Shown: positions 1-12,500 of the stretch, one piece after another
Position numbering within the stretch: position 1 is the first letter of the stretch
Layout: each line of letters opens with the position of its first letter
Assembly: GCA_948146395.1 (NCBI GenBank)
Contig: OX411557.1
Coordinates: 37,550,077 to 37,614,076, forward strand
Direction: 5' to 3'
DNA length: 64,000 nucleotides
Source: Fragum whitleyi
Lineage: Eukaryota > Mollusca > Bivalvia > Cardiida > Cardiidae
Program-made: the position numbers and the translations under genes
The notes under the pieces: generated by a model
What the model was told of the DNA's origin: nothing
What the model saw: the letters and a program-made list of their open reading frames with translations, nothing else
Database searches by the model: none

Positions 1-1476
1 CAATTGTGGGCGGGGCTTGTTAGACATTCTCTTTAGGGCATTTTCCTTATTTGCATTTTCCAGTAATATCACACTCTGTTCAACACGATCTATCACTCGA
101 TGTATTTTGTTGTCGTAATATTGATTCACCGATGCCTTGTAATCTTTCGGATACTGACTTTCATGAAGTGTGCGAAAACGTTCCGTCTCAATCATAGCTG
201 TTTGATAACGGAAGAAACTCGAGAGGTTTCTGACTTCATCTGGATGACTGGCTTGAAGATCATTAAATCTGTCATGAAGTTTTCTTTCTCTGACAAAAAT
301 GTTTTCTTGTTCCACTATTTTTGGTGTTGTTTCATGCATTGAGAATAATGATTTTGGTACGAGATCAGATTTGCATTCTGTAGACAGAAGGGCCTGAAGG
401 TCACTAAAAAAAGGGTTTTTCGATAAGGGGCTGTCTGGCGGTGGAGATCCAATCAGATTTGACAAAGATTCGTTAAAACGAGTTTCCACACCAGGGCTGT
501 CAAACGTATGGCTGCTAGGTTGTGTCATTGGCTGCTTAGAAATTGGAGTAATTGGTTCATATTTTACAAAGTCCATTGGGCTGTTGTACAAATTTCTAGT
601 TGGAAAATTGTTTACCGGTACTTGTTTTGAAATAGGAGTGACAGGTTCACTTTTTAAGAAGTCAATACTTGGGGGCATTTGATAAGAATTCGGAGTATCC
701 TTGACCTTAAAATGGTCCCTGTAAAAGTTTGATATGGATCCCAAAGATGATTCTTTTTCGTATGAAAAGTCTGTGCTTTGAAAGGTTTTGAAATTCATCT
801 TTGACTCCTGACTGCTCTTTGAAGTAGGTGTAGCACTAATTTCTCCAGATACTTTGAAATCACATAAACCTGATAAAGATGGATATGCATAGTTTTCTGA
901 TGCCTTGTTCTCTTTCATTAAAGCAGACTGTGCAGAGTTAGGAATGCTTCGATTTATGATTTGAAGAAACACACCAGAGTTCTGTTGCCATGCTTTGTTT
1001 GGTAAACTAGAAGTTTGTGAGTTGTATGTGGTATTAATGTTAGTACTCACGTTTTGCCTTGGTCTCTTCCATTTAGGCTCGTCTGCAATGTTATAAAAGT
1101 CCTCCAGTTGTCTTTTTAAATGGTCACTTGAAGTATTTGAGTTAGATGCCACAAAGTGGTTATCACTTTCAAAAGATCGAACAGAGTTATTCTTGTCGTG
1201 AGACATATTTGGTTCTTTCTCAAGGGAGATCACTGTTGAACTGACTTTATCACTCTGGAAGTTATCTTCCCATGGTCGTAAAACTGATGTTTCAGAATGA
1301 ATTTCTGTCAAGTCTGGATTTGGATCGAGGACACTATTGGCATTGTCCCAGGTTTCTAAATTTCCGATTGTAGCTGCTGTAATGTCTGACAAAGAAATCC
1401 GACCCGATTCACCAAGTTTTATTGTTAATGGTCCAGAATCTTCATCATCGATGACAACCAATGAACGTTGAGACAT
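1..1476 (-). CDS. Ser/Pro-rich probable nuclear regulatory protein, C-terminus off the window
   Basis: An open frame of 492 codons runs from an ATG at 1476-1474 to base 1 without a stop, so the protein continues past the left edge. The ATG has A at -3, and an in-frame TAG lies nine codons upstream (1503-1501), which supports this start. The product opens with MSQRSLVVIDDEDSG and is rich in Ser, Pro, Asn and Thr with no membrane segment, so it is probably disordered. Residues about 271-285 and 301-315 repeat a block, IDFLKSEPVTPISKQ and MDFVKYEPITPISKQ, each fitting the sumoylation plus proline-directed phosphorylation pattern (hydrophobic-K-x-E-x-x-T-P). Several other TP/SP sites occur. The last about 70 residues (NQYYDNKIHRVIDRVEQ, then KRMSNKPRPQL) look helical and basic and may lead into a DNA-binding domain outside the window. 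The family is not recognised; a regulatory role is inference. Confidence 0.7.
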   Translation of the reverse strand, partial: MSQRSLVVIDDEDSGPLTIKLGESGRISLSDITAATIGNLETWDNANSVLDPNPDLTEIHSETSVLRPWEDNFQSDKVSSTVISLEKEPNMSHDKNNSVRSFESDNHFVASNSNTSSDHLKRQLEDFYNIADEPKWKRPRQNVSTNINTTYNSQTSSLPNKAWQQNSGVFLQIINRSIPNSAQSALMKENKASENYAYPSLSGLCDFKVSGEISATPTSKSSQESKMNFKTFQSTDFSYEKESSLGSISNFYRDHFKVKDTPNSYQMPPSIDFLKSEPVTPISKQVPVNNFPTRNLYNSPMDFVKYEPITPISKQPMTQPSSHTFDSPGVETRFNESLSNLIGSPPPDSPLSKNPFFSDLQALLSTECKSDLVPKSLFSMHETTPKIVEQENIFVRERKLHDRFNDLQASHPDEVRNLSSFFRYQTAMIETERFRTLHESQYPKDYKASVNQYYDNKIHRVIDRVEQSVILLENANKENALKRMSNKPRPQL

Positions 1477-1641
1477 ATTTCCAATGTCTTTAGAAAAGCA
1501 CTATGATAAATCTTGTCCAATTGATGTAACTTATCTCACAATAGAATATCACTGTATATTTTATGACTCCTGATTTATCTGATTGCTAAGTGAGCAATGA
1601 CCAAATAGGATGACCAACACATGAATTTTCTCAGTTAACTG

Positions 1642-1706
1642 TTTTATATGGCAGTGGTTCAGTGATTTCATTGGTTGATTGGGATATCCCCTACACATTT
1701 GATTGG
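1642..1706 (-). promoter_or_regulatory. TATA box with three upstream CCAAT boxes
   Basis: Read on the minus strand, TATAAAA lies at 1648-1642. Three CCAAT motifs lie upstream of it, at 1674-1670, 1682-1678 and 1706-1702. A start of transcription about 30 bp below the TATA box (near 1615) would give a 5' leader of about 140 nt before the ATG at 1476. The order and spacing are those of a classical core promoter. No transcript evidence is available. Confidence 0.5.
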
Positions 1707-3339
1707 ACAGATACAATGTATGCCTGATCCCTAATCCCCTAATTAGTCTTTATTTTCTGCACACTTTCTCTCAAAATGCAAGATCATTTTATTGAACCCT
1801 TTTCTGTACATTCACTTGATTTTGTGATACCAGTGAAATATGATCTGTGCAAAAAGAAAACCTGCCCAATTTACATCAATTTGTAATTTCAGTTGTGTAA
1901 CCCAAATTATACGAAACAAGTCATTTTAGACTAATCCAATTTCAAAGAATTTGCAAATGTTAATTCAATGTGCATTGAAATTGAAAAATAGATCGTAAAG
2001 TATTGAAGAAAACATTGAGAAAATGGTAGAAATTTGCTTGAAGCAATTCGGTTCAAAAGCTTCTGTAGCTCATTTGTTTTGTTACCTTGTTTTGATGACT
2101 TAAAATATATCTTATCCTATCTGATCCTATCTTTTGTCATTTGGGCAGGTTTTCCTGGAGAATTGATCAAATATATATCTTGAAAAAATGAGGGTTTGAA
2201 AAACAAATTACAACTGTCAATCCAAAAAACGATAGACAAATAAAAACACTCATTTATGAGATGACTGTTGAATATTTTTCTGGCATTTTGTTTGAAATAT
2301 CTACCATTAAACATTGTAATAAGATGTAGTTACAGTGTTTAGGTTGCTCTCTTATATTTTGCTGTTTCTTTCATGTCCTTAACCATATTTTTTGCAGATA
2401 GATCCCTTTTGACCCTTGTCATGCTGAACCTGGAATATTTCTGTTTAATTTTTAAAGGTTGTATAGACAAAGATCAGCCTGAACATATGTGCAGTCTGAT
2501 CTTGGTCTACACCACCTGTTTGCCCCCTTTTAAGGCAGAGTATAGTTTGTATAGTATACAATATCAAAACATTGGAGGGAAGATTGCCCTGTACTCTTGG
2601 GTTTCCAGTGTTGTCAGTACTTTGATTTTACTGCAATTTTCAGCTAAGTTTTTCAAACAGCGTAACAAGGGGTAAATATCAGAGTTGTGAGTTTCAACAG
2701 AGGTCAAGAGCTGGGCCAGCAATGCATTGATTTTTTCTTTATTTTCTATCCCAAGGGCTCCATATTCTTTGTTTTGAAAAGCGATCTTCTTGAATTTTAG
2801 AGGATAAGTCAGAACAAAGAGGTGTTATTCATAGATTCTAATGATCAAATAACAAATGTGTATAATAATCACTACAAAAGCTCTAAAAGCTAAAGTCTGG
2901 ATATTTGTGTGCAAGCTAACCTTAACCTATACTGTATTTCAAATCTGGAATAATAATGGTCACCTGAATTGTTGCAATGTTGTCCTGTTTTCAAAATGAA
3001 TTGAAATACTGGTTACTATATCAAGGAACGGTATGGAATATGGTGATAATTTTCTATCAAAATTATCATGAAAATGAGAGTTCAGGCAAAATTTCATTAA
3101 CTAAAAAGAATCATAGTTTCACAATTATTAAATTCTGGGTGCTTTTGAAAGCTTTTTATTTGAAGATTAGAAATTTGTGGCATATATTTTATTATTATTT
3201 TTTTTTTTGGATAAATTCATTAAAAAAGCAAAAATGAGGGGCAGGACTTAAAGCTAGAAAGATTTTAACATACCAAAAATTATATGTAGTTAAAAAACAT
3301 GGAAAAAGAAGAAATGAGAATGGTAAAAAAAGAAGGGTA

Positions 3340-3630
3340 CCATATTTCCTCTAATAATATCGCCCTCCCTAATAGTAGCACCCCTATATTTTTTACTAAG
3401 AAAACCAACTTCAAATGCCTGAATTTTAGAAAAAAATTTACACTTCTTTAATTTGAGATAAATTTCTTCTGAACAATCATTTATATGATTGTTTAGAGGA
3501 AATTCACCTAAATTAAAGGGGGAAAAAGGCATAAAAAGACATCAATTTTAATGATTTTTTTAAATCAGAAAATGCATACTAAATAAAATCTCCATTACCA
3601 TGTTATGTTTAGCTTCTTTGGAGAAATATG
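3340..3630 (+). repeat. Dispersed about 280 bp repeat, copy 1
   Basis: Clearly homologous to 4950-5225. Both share blocks such as TCGCCCTCCCTAATAGTAGC (copy 1), a TTAGAGGAAATT motif and ACATCAATTTT, in direct orientation about 1.6 kb apart. The type is unknown. Confidence 0.6.
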
Positions 3631-4077
3631 GTAAATTTAGAAACCACAGAATTTTTCTTTTTTCCTGGTTTGAGCGTTTGACAAATTGTGTGATTTGATG
3701 AGATTAGGACAATGATTATTGGATTAACTGTTTGGCTTACTCACTCAATTAACTTGAGTAGTTACTCAAACATGGGTCAAACAACTATTGTTGTGTATTG
3801 AATGAAGTCCATATCAGAAGCCCATCAAAAGGATAAGCTTGGGTTTAACATTTCTCCTGATGTTCAAAACATGTAAGACGGTTTGGCCAGTAATATAGAC
3901 TAAGATCATATGTGCAGTCTGATCTTAGTCTAAATTTCTTGCTTTATACTCCATGGTTGTTGGGAGACCTAAGCCAGAACAGTTGCTATATCTAAAAAAA
4001 TATGAATTTGTTTGTAACAAAATTTAAATAAGGTTTTATAAGAGACAAATGTACTTATTTGAGACAATCTTATTTTT

Positions 4078-4119
4078 ATGCCCCTGTATCGAGAGATCAG
4101 GGGCATATTGTTTTACTCA

Positions 4120-4150
<31 letters not shown>

Positions 4151-4340
4151 CCGTCTGTCCGAAAACTTAACCTTGCCAATATCTTCAAGCCTATTCAAGA
4201 TACAAAGCTAATATTTGGCATGATGATAGATCTCGATGATCCACATCCGCTGGTACCAAAGTCAAGGTCATGTGACAAGGTCAAGGTCATCTGTCAAGGT
4301 CAAACTTTGAAAAAACTTAACCCGAAAACTAATCCTTGTT
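4078..4340 (+). mobile_element. Helentron-like repeat, family a (GGGGGCAT hairpin), 3'-truncated
   Basis: Starts with a hairpin (ATGCCCCTGTATC pairs with GATCAGGGGCAT around GAGA), then a (GTCT/GTCC)n tract and the TCAAGGTCA-rich body seen in the copies at 23773, 25511, 35834 and 59135. The CTTG end is missing. Confidence 0.65.
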
Positions 4341-4949
4341 TATAATCAAAATTTGAAAATATAAGAACATAAGAATAAGAACCTTGGCTATCATTTATAA
4401 TGATACAATGTTTTGAACACTATGATTATTAGACCAATCCTTTTCTAATTATCGTCTTACATGTAACCATCATGTGAAAGGGACCATCTTGGAGCTCCGT
4501 AAAATGATTGTTTTAAACAAGTATTTAATCTAGCATGGGTCAACCAGGACGCGAATTTGGGAAATAATTAAACAGGGAAATAGGAGAAACGTTCAAAATT
4601 CTGAATTTTTTTTATGTAAGAAAAGATTTCACACTGGTCAGTCTTTGGAGATCAAGCAGTTTTACCAGGTTGATACTTCACACACTTCCTAGATGGTCAA
4701 ATTTTGTTAGACAGGCCACATATCAATGAGTAAGCATTGTGGGAAAAGGAAAAAAACAAACAGTAAATTGTAATGAGCTATTTCTCCTTTTCCCAAATGA
4801 ATTGACCTTTTGGTGTCTTTATATAGGAATTGTGTTCAATTAGTTTAATTCAAATCCATACAGTTCCCTGATTTTTCAACTTACAGGTAATAGAAAAATA
4901 TTGTGGAAAAGGAAGAAATTTGAGCAATTTCTACCTACATGGAAGAAAG

Positions 4950-5225
4950 TTACTGTATTTCCTTTAATAATAGTGCCCTCCCTAATAGTAACACCCCTAC
5001 ATTCTTTACTAAGAAAATCCACTTCAAATGCCTAAATTTTAGGAACTTTTTGAGACTTCTTTTCTTATTTGAGATGAATTTCTTGTTTAGAGGAAATTTG
5101 CCTCAAATTAAAGGAAATAGGCCCTAAAGACATCAATTTTCATGATTTTTTTAAATCAGAAATAACATACTAAAGATAGGCTCTCTGACCATGTTATGTA
5201 TAGCTCCTGGGAGTGTTTACTAGCA
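4950..5225 (+). repeat. Dispersed about 280 bp repeat, copy 2
   Basis: Direct-orientation copy of 3340-3630 with a small deletion around the AATCATTTATATGATTG palindrome present in copy 1. Confidence 0.6.
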
Positions 5226-5472
5226 GAAATACAGAAGATAGAAATTATTCAACAAATAAAATCAAATATACATGTACCTACAATGTATCTACCACATAGG
5301 ATGGTTTCATTTTAAATTGCGCCCAATTTTTATTTCCATTGGCAAACTTTTTGAATTAGGACCAGTCTAAAATTTTCAAAAAAGGGAAAGGTTGAATAAC
5401 TGCATTGAATACCTACAACATAAGACATGGTTCATGAATAATGCATAATTTTTTTCCGTTATCTGGATAGAT

Positions 5473-5726
5473 GTCACAGGTTCGATCCCCTACAGCGGCA
5501 CTTATCCTTTCTGACTATTTGTCTACTACCAATTGGTTGATAATTGTGGACGAATGTGGGATAGCAGCTGGAGGCGAGGAAAGAATGTGGTGGTTGTACT
5601 GGTTAGAAAAATATCAGGAATCCATTGTTAGGGGCTCCAGCTGCCGCGATATGACTGAAATAATGTTAAAAGCAGTGTAAAACCAAATAATGGTAAAAGC
5701 AGTGTAAAACCCCATTCAACCAAAAC
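5473..5726 (+). mobile_element. tRNA-derived SINE, head truncated
   Basis: Begins at the B box (GGTTCGATCCCC) and carries the family body (cttatcctttctgac, gatagcagctggaggc, ccattgttaggggctccag) to the TCAA-type tail. The A box is missing. Confidence 0.75.
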
Positions 5727-5916
5727 AAACTTTTATCTGGAATAATGTAGTCAGATAAAATGAACTTGATTAACAGATCTTGAATTATATAAATTGGTCT
5801 TGATTTGACAATCTATACTGTAATCAATATGCTTAAAATTTGCATGGGATAGATACCACTATCAAACATATTTCAGTCAGAAGGCTGGTGCAACTACCCA
5901 TGTCTTCTATTAGATA

Positions 5917-6406
5917 ATTTGATAATTGTTTTTATCTATTCTGAGATGAACCCCATATTCACAGGGTAAAACCAATCAAAAAGCTTTATCTAACAAAGTC
6001 GTAGGGAATTCATGAGGAAAACTTGATAAGAAGGCAAGTAATAATGGTGAAAATCATGTGATATTTTTGATTAAGATGACATGACCATTGATATGCTAAT
6101 TAGCATGTTCAAATAAGGAATAATGGACATTTCATCTGTCAAATGTTTTTTACAGTATGTTTACAATTTCTTACAACTAAACAGACTTCATCACCCCTCA
6201 TGTTTAAGAGCGGAAAATGTGAAAATATTATCATTAACCAGATAGACAAAATCATTTTTCTTTTTTTAAATCATTTTATTTTCAAAAAATATTTTTTGGA
6301 ATGGTTAAGCTGAAATTAAGATTTTAAAAAATAAAATGCTTCATTGAAACACAATTTTATGTAATTGATGCAAAGGTTGGTCCATATAGAAGTAAAACAG
6401 ACTATA
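5917..6406 (-). mobile_element. TIR DNA element, truncated second copy
   Basis: Reverse-complement relative of the element at 26759-27629. One terminal repeat (GGTCCATATAGAAGTAAAAC then AGACTATA) and the internal GCTAATTAGCAT palindrome are shared. The other end is missing. No transposase is visible. Confidence 0.65.
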
Positions 6407-6436
6407 GTTATGACAAAATGACATTGTATATTTCAG

Positions 6437-6532
6437 GTGTTGGGCTGTGTTAGACATTGTACCTCAGCTTCAAGCATATCCATGTGACAAAGGAAACAGA
6501 ACAGTGTGTGAACACGATGTCTCATTACAAGG
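6437..6532 (+). CDS. Membrane protein exon 1 of those found
   Basis: Acceptor TTTCAG and donor GTAGGT. One base completes the previous codon, then CWAVLDIVPQLQAYPCDK, the glycosylation site NRT and CEHDVSLQ, with two bases carried over. The three cysteines and NRT suggest a lumenal or extracellular loop. Confidence 0.7.
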
Positions 6533-9500
6533 GTAGGTGTATATAATGTCACTTACAATATCCCAAATTACTGGCTTCATTTATAAGCAGCGTTATATGA
6601 TTTGAGGATAAACTTGAAACTGTAAATTTCTGGAATTTCCTCGATCTATCTAAAAAAAATCAAGTCATATGAAATAAATATCAAATTTGTGCTCATAAAA
6701 TACCGAATTTATTAAACTCCTCATCTAAAACTCACAGCTGAATCGCTTTTATCTGTTTATAGATGACTGGTTTAATAAAATTGGTATTCAATGACCACTC
6801 ATTCAACATCCTGTAAGTATTTAATGACTATTGGGCTTTATTGTGCTTGAAAAGTCCTTCTATTATTCAAGAAAAAATACTTTTAAGTCTCTTTTAATCA
6901 TAGTCAAAGGAGATGGGCCTATGAAGCGAATCAGGCACTCAAACACCTTTGTAAAAAAAGAATAGAAAAATTGTTTGTTTTCTGTGTAACTTTGATAAAT
7001 CTCTATTTAAAGAGTAGCAAAAAGTATATTTTCTCTCAGTGAAAGAAATATAGATCTTACACTGAAAAAATTAATTATATTCCATAATGTAATAAGTTTA
7101 ACTGAAGAGTAAAATCTCTGTGCGACCTTGCAAACTAGAACTTTATCATCTTTGTTTTTATACATGATTTCTATCTGCATGTATTTTCAGTGCTGCTGAG
7201 AATGGTGAAATTTCAACTATACCTTTAGTCACAGTGAGTCAGAACTTTTATATTGAATTAATAAATGACACCATAACCAATAATATCACCTCATTTGAAT
7301 AGCATGAGAGTGAAATTCCTAGATTCGTATTGTGCATCCAGGACAAGGCTACTGTACTGTACAGATTTATTTCTTTTACCAGGCAACTCTCAGTTAAGTG
7401 ATGAAGATAGTATTTGTTGATTTCATGGAGGTATGAAACTAAAAACCTAAACCTGTATGAATGAAAAATAAAACCAATTTTTTAGCCAATCAGAATGCAA
7501 GAATCTTAGTGAATAAAACTAGAATTCAATTATTGAAAGGTGAAAACAAGACGACCCATATTTGATATGATCTGCCCTCTGAAATGACAGACTTCTTCAG
7601 ATATAAACCCTTATCCTGCTGAATCTGTAACAAATTGCCAAATTTTGGAACTTTCCAACCAGTCTGGCTCAAAGTTATTTCCACAATCGTGAAGAAGAAA
7701 GCAGGCAGTGTAGGCTAGGATAAGACTGCACATCTATGCAGGTTGATCTTAATCTTTGCTGTAGTTCAAAGTTAGAAGGAGGATAAGGGTTAAGATATAA
7801 TAAAAGTTGCCACCGTCATAGTGCAGTTGGTAGCGCATCAGACCATCATCCAAAAAGTCCTTGGTTTTATTCCCGACAGTGGCATTCATACTTTCCAATT
7901 AAATGTCTTCCACCATTGGATTGATAATTGTAGACCTATGTAGGATAGCAGCTGGAGGCTAGAAAAGGATGCAATGGTAGTTCTGATGTGGGAATATAAT
8001 GTATCCATCTGCCTTGATATTACCGAAAGAAAACAGCGTAAAACCACATGCAAAGAAACAAAACAGAAATAAAGTAATGTGAGAACAAAGCAGAGAGCCA
8101 AATACATGTATAAGTGAATAACCTTAAATGGTATGTATTATGTGATGGCCTGTGGCATCTGTAGGCACATTCTGTACACCACTCGGCCAATCTTACAATC
8201 AAAATCGGATGTATATAGACGGACTATTTGTAAAAAATACGGGAAAACCTTGGAAAAACTGGATGACGTCAGTTAAAATGGCGTTAGCCCTAGAAACTGT
8301 GAGTGAAAACATTCGACGTCACCAACGCTACTCGTTTAAGTCACTGACATGAAACCAACAAATAAAATACGAATAAAAATATCGTTAGATTCTTAGATAA
8401 CGGCTGAAAAAATCTTAATTTTTGAGAATGATTCGTCATTCTCAAAGATTAAGATTTTCAGCCGTTATTTACTGTAAAAGATATAAATCTACAGTGCTAA
8501 TTTTTCTTACACTGTTTCCGCCTAACAAAATGCACGATTTTGTTACATACCCATCCGCCTTACATACATCCAAGGTATGTTGTAGTTTACAGAAATGGCC
8601 GAGTGATGTTCCCAATGCTGCAGGCAGGGCAGTGGCCATGTCTTTGTGTGGATCATAACTCTGTCACCTTATGTCCTATTGACTAGAAACTTCGTATTTA
8701 TGTTTCTCCTTTGTTTATGGTGTGAGCCGCGGCAATAGCTGGTAGTTGGTAGCGCGCCGGACTTCTAATCCAGGGGTCTATATTCGCACGGGTTCGATCC
8801 CCGGCCGCGGCACTCATCCTTTCCGACATTTGTCTTCCACCAATGGGTAGATAATCGTAAACCTATGTGGAATAGCAACTGGAGGCTAGGAAAGTGATGT
8901 GGTGGTAGTACTGGTGTGAGAAATACCAGGAATCCATCGTTAGGTGCTCCAGTCGTCGCGATATAACTGAGAGATTGTTGAATGCGACGTAAAACCCCAT
9001 TTCAAATCAAATCAAATTGTTTATGGTGTGCAGTGCACAAGAACGGTAACTCTGTCTGTCATATTGTTTTAGTTATTGTACTTTGTTGTTTTTAATACTT
9101 GGACACCCAGCAGTGTAACATGCATATCTTGTGACAATTTGTCACCTTGTTTTCATAAATTACATAAATATAATTGCTTCATGTATTTCATTCCAGATGA
9201 TAAATGAGAAATATCCCAGTTTTAGATTGGTGGCCTTCCTAGTTGAATTATTTATTGTTGTTAGCATTACTGTATCATATCTTACAATTGGTGCTGTTTT
9301 ACATCATACATGTAAGTATTGGTAGTGTCTATATACAATAAATATCTAAGTTTTAGAAGCGTAGCCTTCCTGGTGGAATTGTTCATTGTTGTTAGCATTA
9401 CTGTATCATATCTAACAATTGGTGCTGTTTTACATCATACATGTAAGTATTTTAGGGTTTATTTACAAAAGATGTCCAAAATTTGGTGCATAGCGAAAGC

Positions 9501-12500
9501 TTGTCCAAAAACTAGCAAAAGAAATGTTTATTGCATTAACATGAACTATACTGGTTGTACATATACAATATTTCATAAGTAATCAAAAGTATAGCCATTT
9601 GGACAAATGATGGTATTGGATTTACAAGTCATTTTTGAGGATGCAACATATACAATTAACATAAAAACATATAAGTTTAATTAGATCTTAAACTTGATTT
9701 ACGAAAATATGTAACAGTCTCACAGATATAATAATATAATAGTTTTATTAGCTCGACTATTTGAAGAATAGGGGGGCTATTCCGGTCACCCGGGCGTCGG
9801 CGTAATGCTTCGGTTAAGTTTTTATGTGCAAGTGTTTAAAATCTCTGTTTCTATTAAAGCTATTGCTTTGAAACTCTGCACATGCTTCTGTGACTATAAT
9901 ATCAGCCTCTAGACAAAGATTCTTTTCTCTTGACTTTCATTTTATCGAATTTCCATTGTCGATATTGATTTGCTGTTACTATCCAGCACTAGGAATAGTC
10001 GAGCTTCGCTGTCCTCCGACAGCTCTTGTTGTAAAAATGTTTTTCCTTGTATTTGTTATATACTGCCATTTCAAAGTGTTTTGTTAATTTGTATATTTAT
10101 ATCAATGATGAGCTATGTATGCTTAAGTTGAAATAAAGTTCTGTTCTGTTCTATAAATATAATTACCATGACAAAAGGATTGATTTTGAAAAAGAATGGA
10201 AATTAAATAAAACAAATTTGAGGTATATGTATTTTGGTTGCTTTGATTTCTTAAAACCAAAAGTTTCATTCCTAATATATTTCACTAAGTTTTACTTTGC
10301 TTCTTGTAAAACTGTTCTCTAGATTCAAGATTACCTATCAGGATAATCTGTCAAGAAAATATCTCAAGATTTTATTAGCTCACCTGAGCACATCGTGCTC
10401 AAGGTGAGCTTTTGTGAACATTGAATAACCGTCTTCTTTCGTCCGTCGTAAGTCGTCAACAATTTAAGTGTTTACACTCTAGAGGCCACAAATATAGTCT
10501 AATCTTCATGAAACTTGGTCAGAATGTTTGGCAGGTCACAAGGATGAACCTTATTGAAATTGGGAAGGATCCGTGCCATATCACCGGAAAAGGGTCCTAA
10601 ATGATAATTTTCTTGTTAACGCTCTAGTGGCCACAAATATGGTTCAATCTCTATGAAGCTTGGTCAGAATATTTGTCAGGTCACAAGGATGAACCCTATT
10701 GAAATTGGGAAGGATCCGTGTTGTATCATGGGAAAAGGTATACAGTAATTGATGCCTCAAATCATAAAAGTACAATTATGACTTTGCTGGAAAATTTGAT
10801 TTATTAAATGAGACAAAAATACAAAGGTGAGCGATATAGGACCATCATGGTCCTCTTGTTCTGATTGTGGTGCGAAAAGCTATTCTGAATAGTTTTGTAT
10901 TCATAGTGATAAGGCTTAACTTATGTTTTTCAGTAAATGGTTGGGTCAAATCTGTATGGACCAAGGATACTATGTCAGTGTATAGAGAGAAAATAAAAGC
11001 CCATAAAAAATGTAGTTGTTGTTCTACTGCATGGTATGTATTTTATATCACCCTTGGTATTAAGCTTGATGGCGGCACGCATTCTTTCCAACTATTTTTC
11101 TCTCACCAAATGGGTCGATAATCATAGACCCATGTGAGATGGCAGCTGAAGGCTAGCAAAGGATGTGATGGTTGTACTGGTGAGATATAACTGAAAAAAT
11201 ATTGAAAGTGGCGTAAAGCTCCATTCAATCAATCATTCAATCAATGGTATTAAGCACCATGAAATGGTAGTGGGCATACAGAGTTACTCATGTTTGTGTG
11301 GGAGTGTGTGCATGTGAGCATGTAAGTATCCTATTCTTGTCTGGAGCATATTTTCTAAGATGAGCCTGTGCGTGAAATTTGAACAATTTCACACATGCCT
11401 GAGGTACAAACTTTGAGCAGTGTAGACAATGACACAATGCAATAAAATTTAATGCTGATCACCTTAGGAGTCATTAAGACCTTACCTATCTATATAGTGC
11501 ATAGTATAGACTCTGGCCAGACTGTGTGGCTGCATAGGCTGACCAGAAGCTTTGCTTTGTGCATGTGTGAAATTTTTGAAAATGTCACGCACAGGCTTAA
11601 ATGAAAATTTTCAAAATAACTTAGCACAGTTTGATGGCTCAATGAAAACCAATTGTAACTGCCTATATGTTTTTATCCTGTCACTAGCTATAAATATTGC
11701 CTGATAAATGGGGGTATGATAAACTTGTTGATATCAGGTCACTTGATCAAATGACAGCTTTATCATGTCACTTGGTCATATGGTCTGCCGGATCTTCTTT
11801 TTGCAGCTACTAGGACAGTTTTCTCTAACATTTTTTTAGCTCGGCTGTTTTCGGAGAAAACCCGTGGTATTGCCATAGCCTCCATGTCGTCGTTGTTGTC
11901 GTCGTCATGCAAAAACTTTGACATTTTGTGATATCTCTGGTTCTACTGAAAGCATTTACTTGAAACTTAGCACACATGTTCACCATCAAAAGAGCAACCT
12001 ATACTATCAAGGGGGATAACTCTAGTTGCATTTTGAACAAATTAAGCCACTTTTTCGACTTAGATTTTTTCCCACCATCCAGCACTCAACAGCCAAGCGT
12101 AGGCACCCGTAGGCGGTGCTCTTGTTTCTTTTGAATTTCAGTGTCTATTTCTGATAAAAAATATTTCACTTGATTCTCATATGTTTTTAAAATCAAATAG
12201 CGACCATAATAATGACGTAGTATCTACATGACTGATGATGTAATCTATAAAATTGTGACGAAGCTTATCTCGGTGTTGACATTCGACCTTGAAAACTGTC
12301 AGGATTTTAAAACATTTATCTGATTGGATTCATGGCATAATTATTTGACTCAGGAGGATTTCAGAGATAGTAGCTTTGCATCTGATCTCAATATATGTCC
12401 TACCTCTGATTAAGAGCAAGGAAGGCATTGAATTGAGATTTGCTTTTAGTTGCATGACAACAAAACTTCGGAGAAAAAAGGACGTTTGAGATTGCAAAAA

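Larger units (their letters stand above)
1710..5470. other. Non-coding AT-rich stretch with repeats
   Basis: No exon could be supported here. It holds a pair of about 280 bp direct repeats (3340-3630 and 4950-5225), short palindromic repeats at 2470-2505 and 3897-3932, and a truncated hairpin-headed repeat at 4078-4340. The missing 5' exons of the membrane protein gene could be here but none was recognised. Confidence 0.5.

Noticed and set aside
2373..2675. 100-codon plus frame as a possible 5' exon of the membrane protein
   Set aside because: It spans one of the dispersed palindromic repeats and shows no convincing hydrophobic helix set or phase-compatible donor.
4049..4345. 98-codon frame with a Leu-Ser-Val-Cys repeat that looks like a signal peptide
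   Set aside because: It is a translation of the (GTCT/GTCC)n tract and hairpin of repeat family a; the same pseudo-peptide appears at other copies.
8726..8812. A free-standing tRNA-Arg gene
   Set aside because: The SINE body follows without a Pol III terminator, and other copies share the same head-body junction; it is a SINE head.
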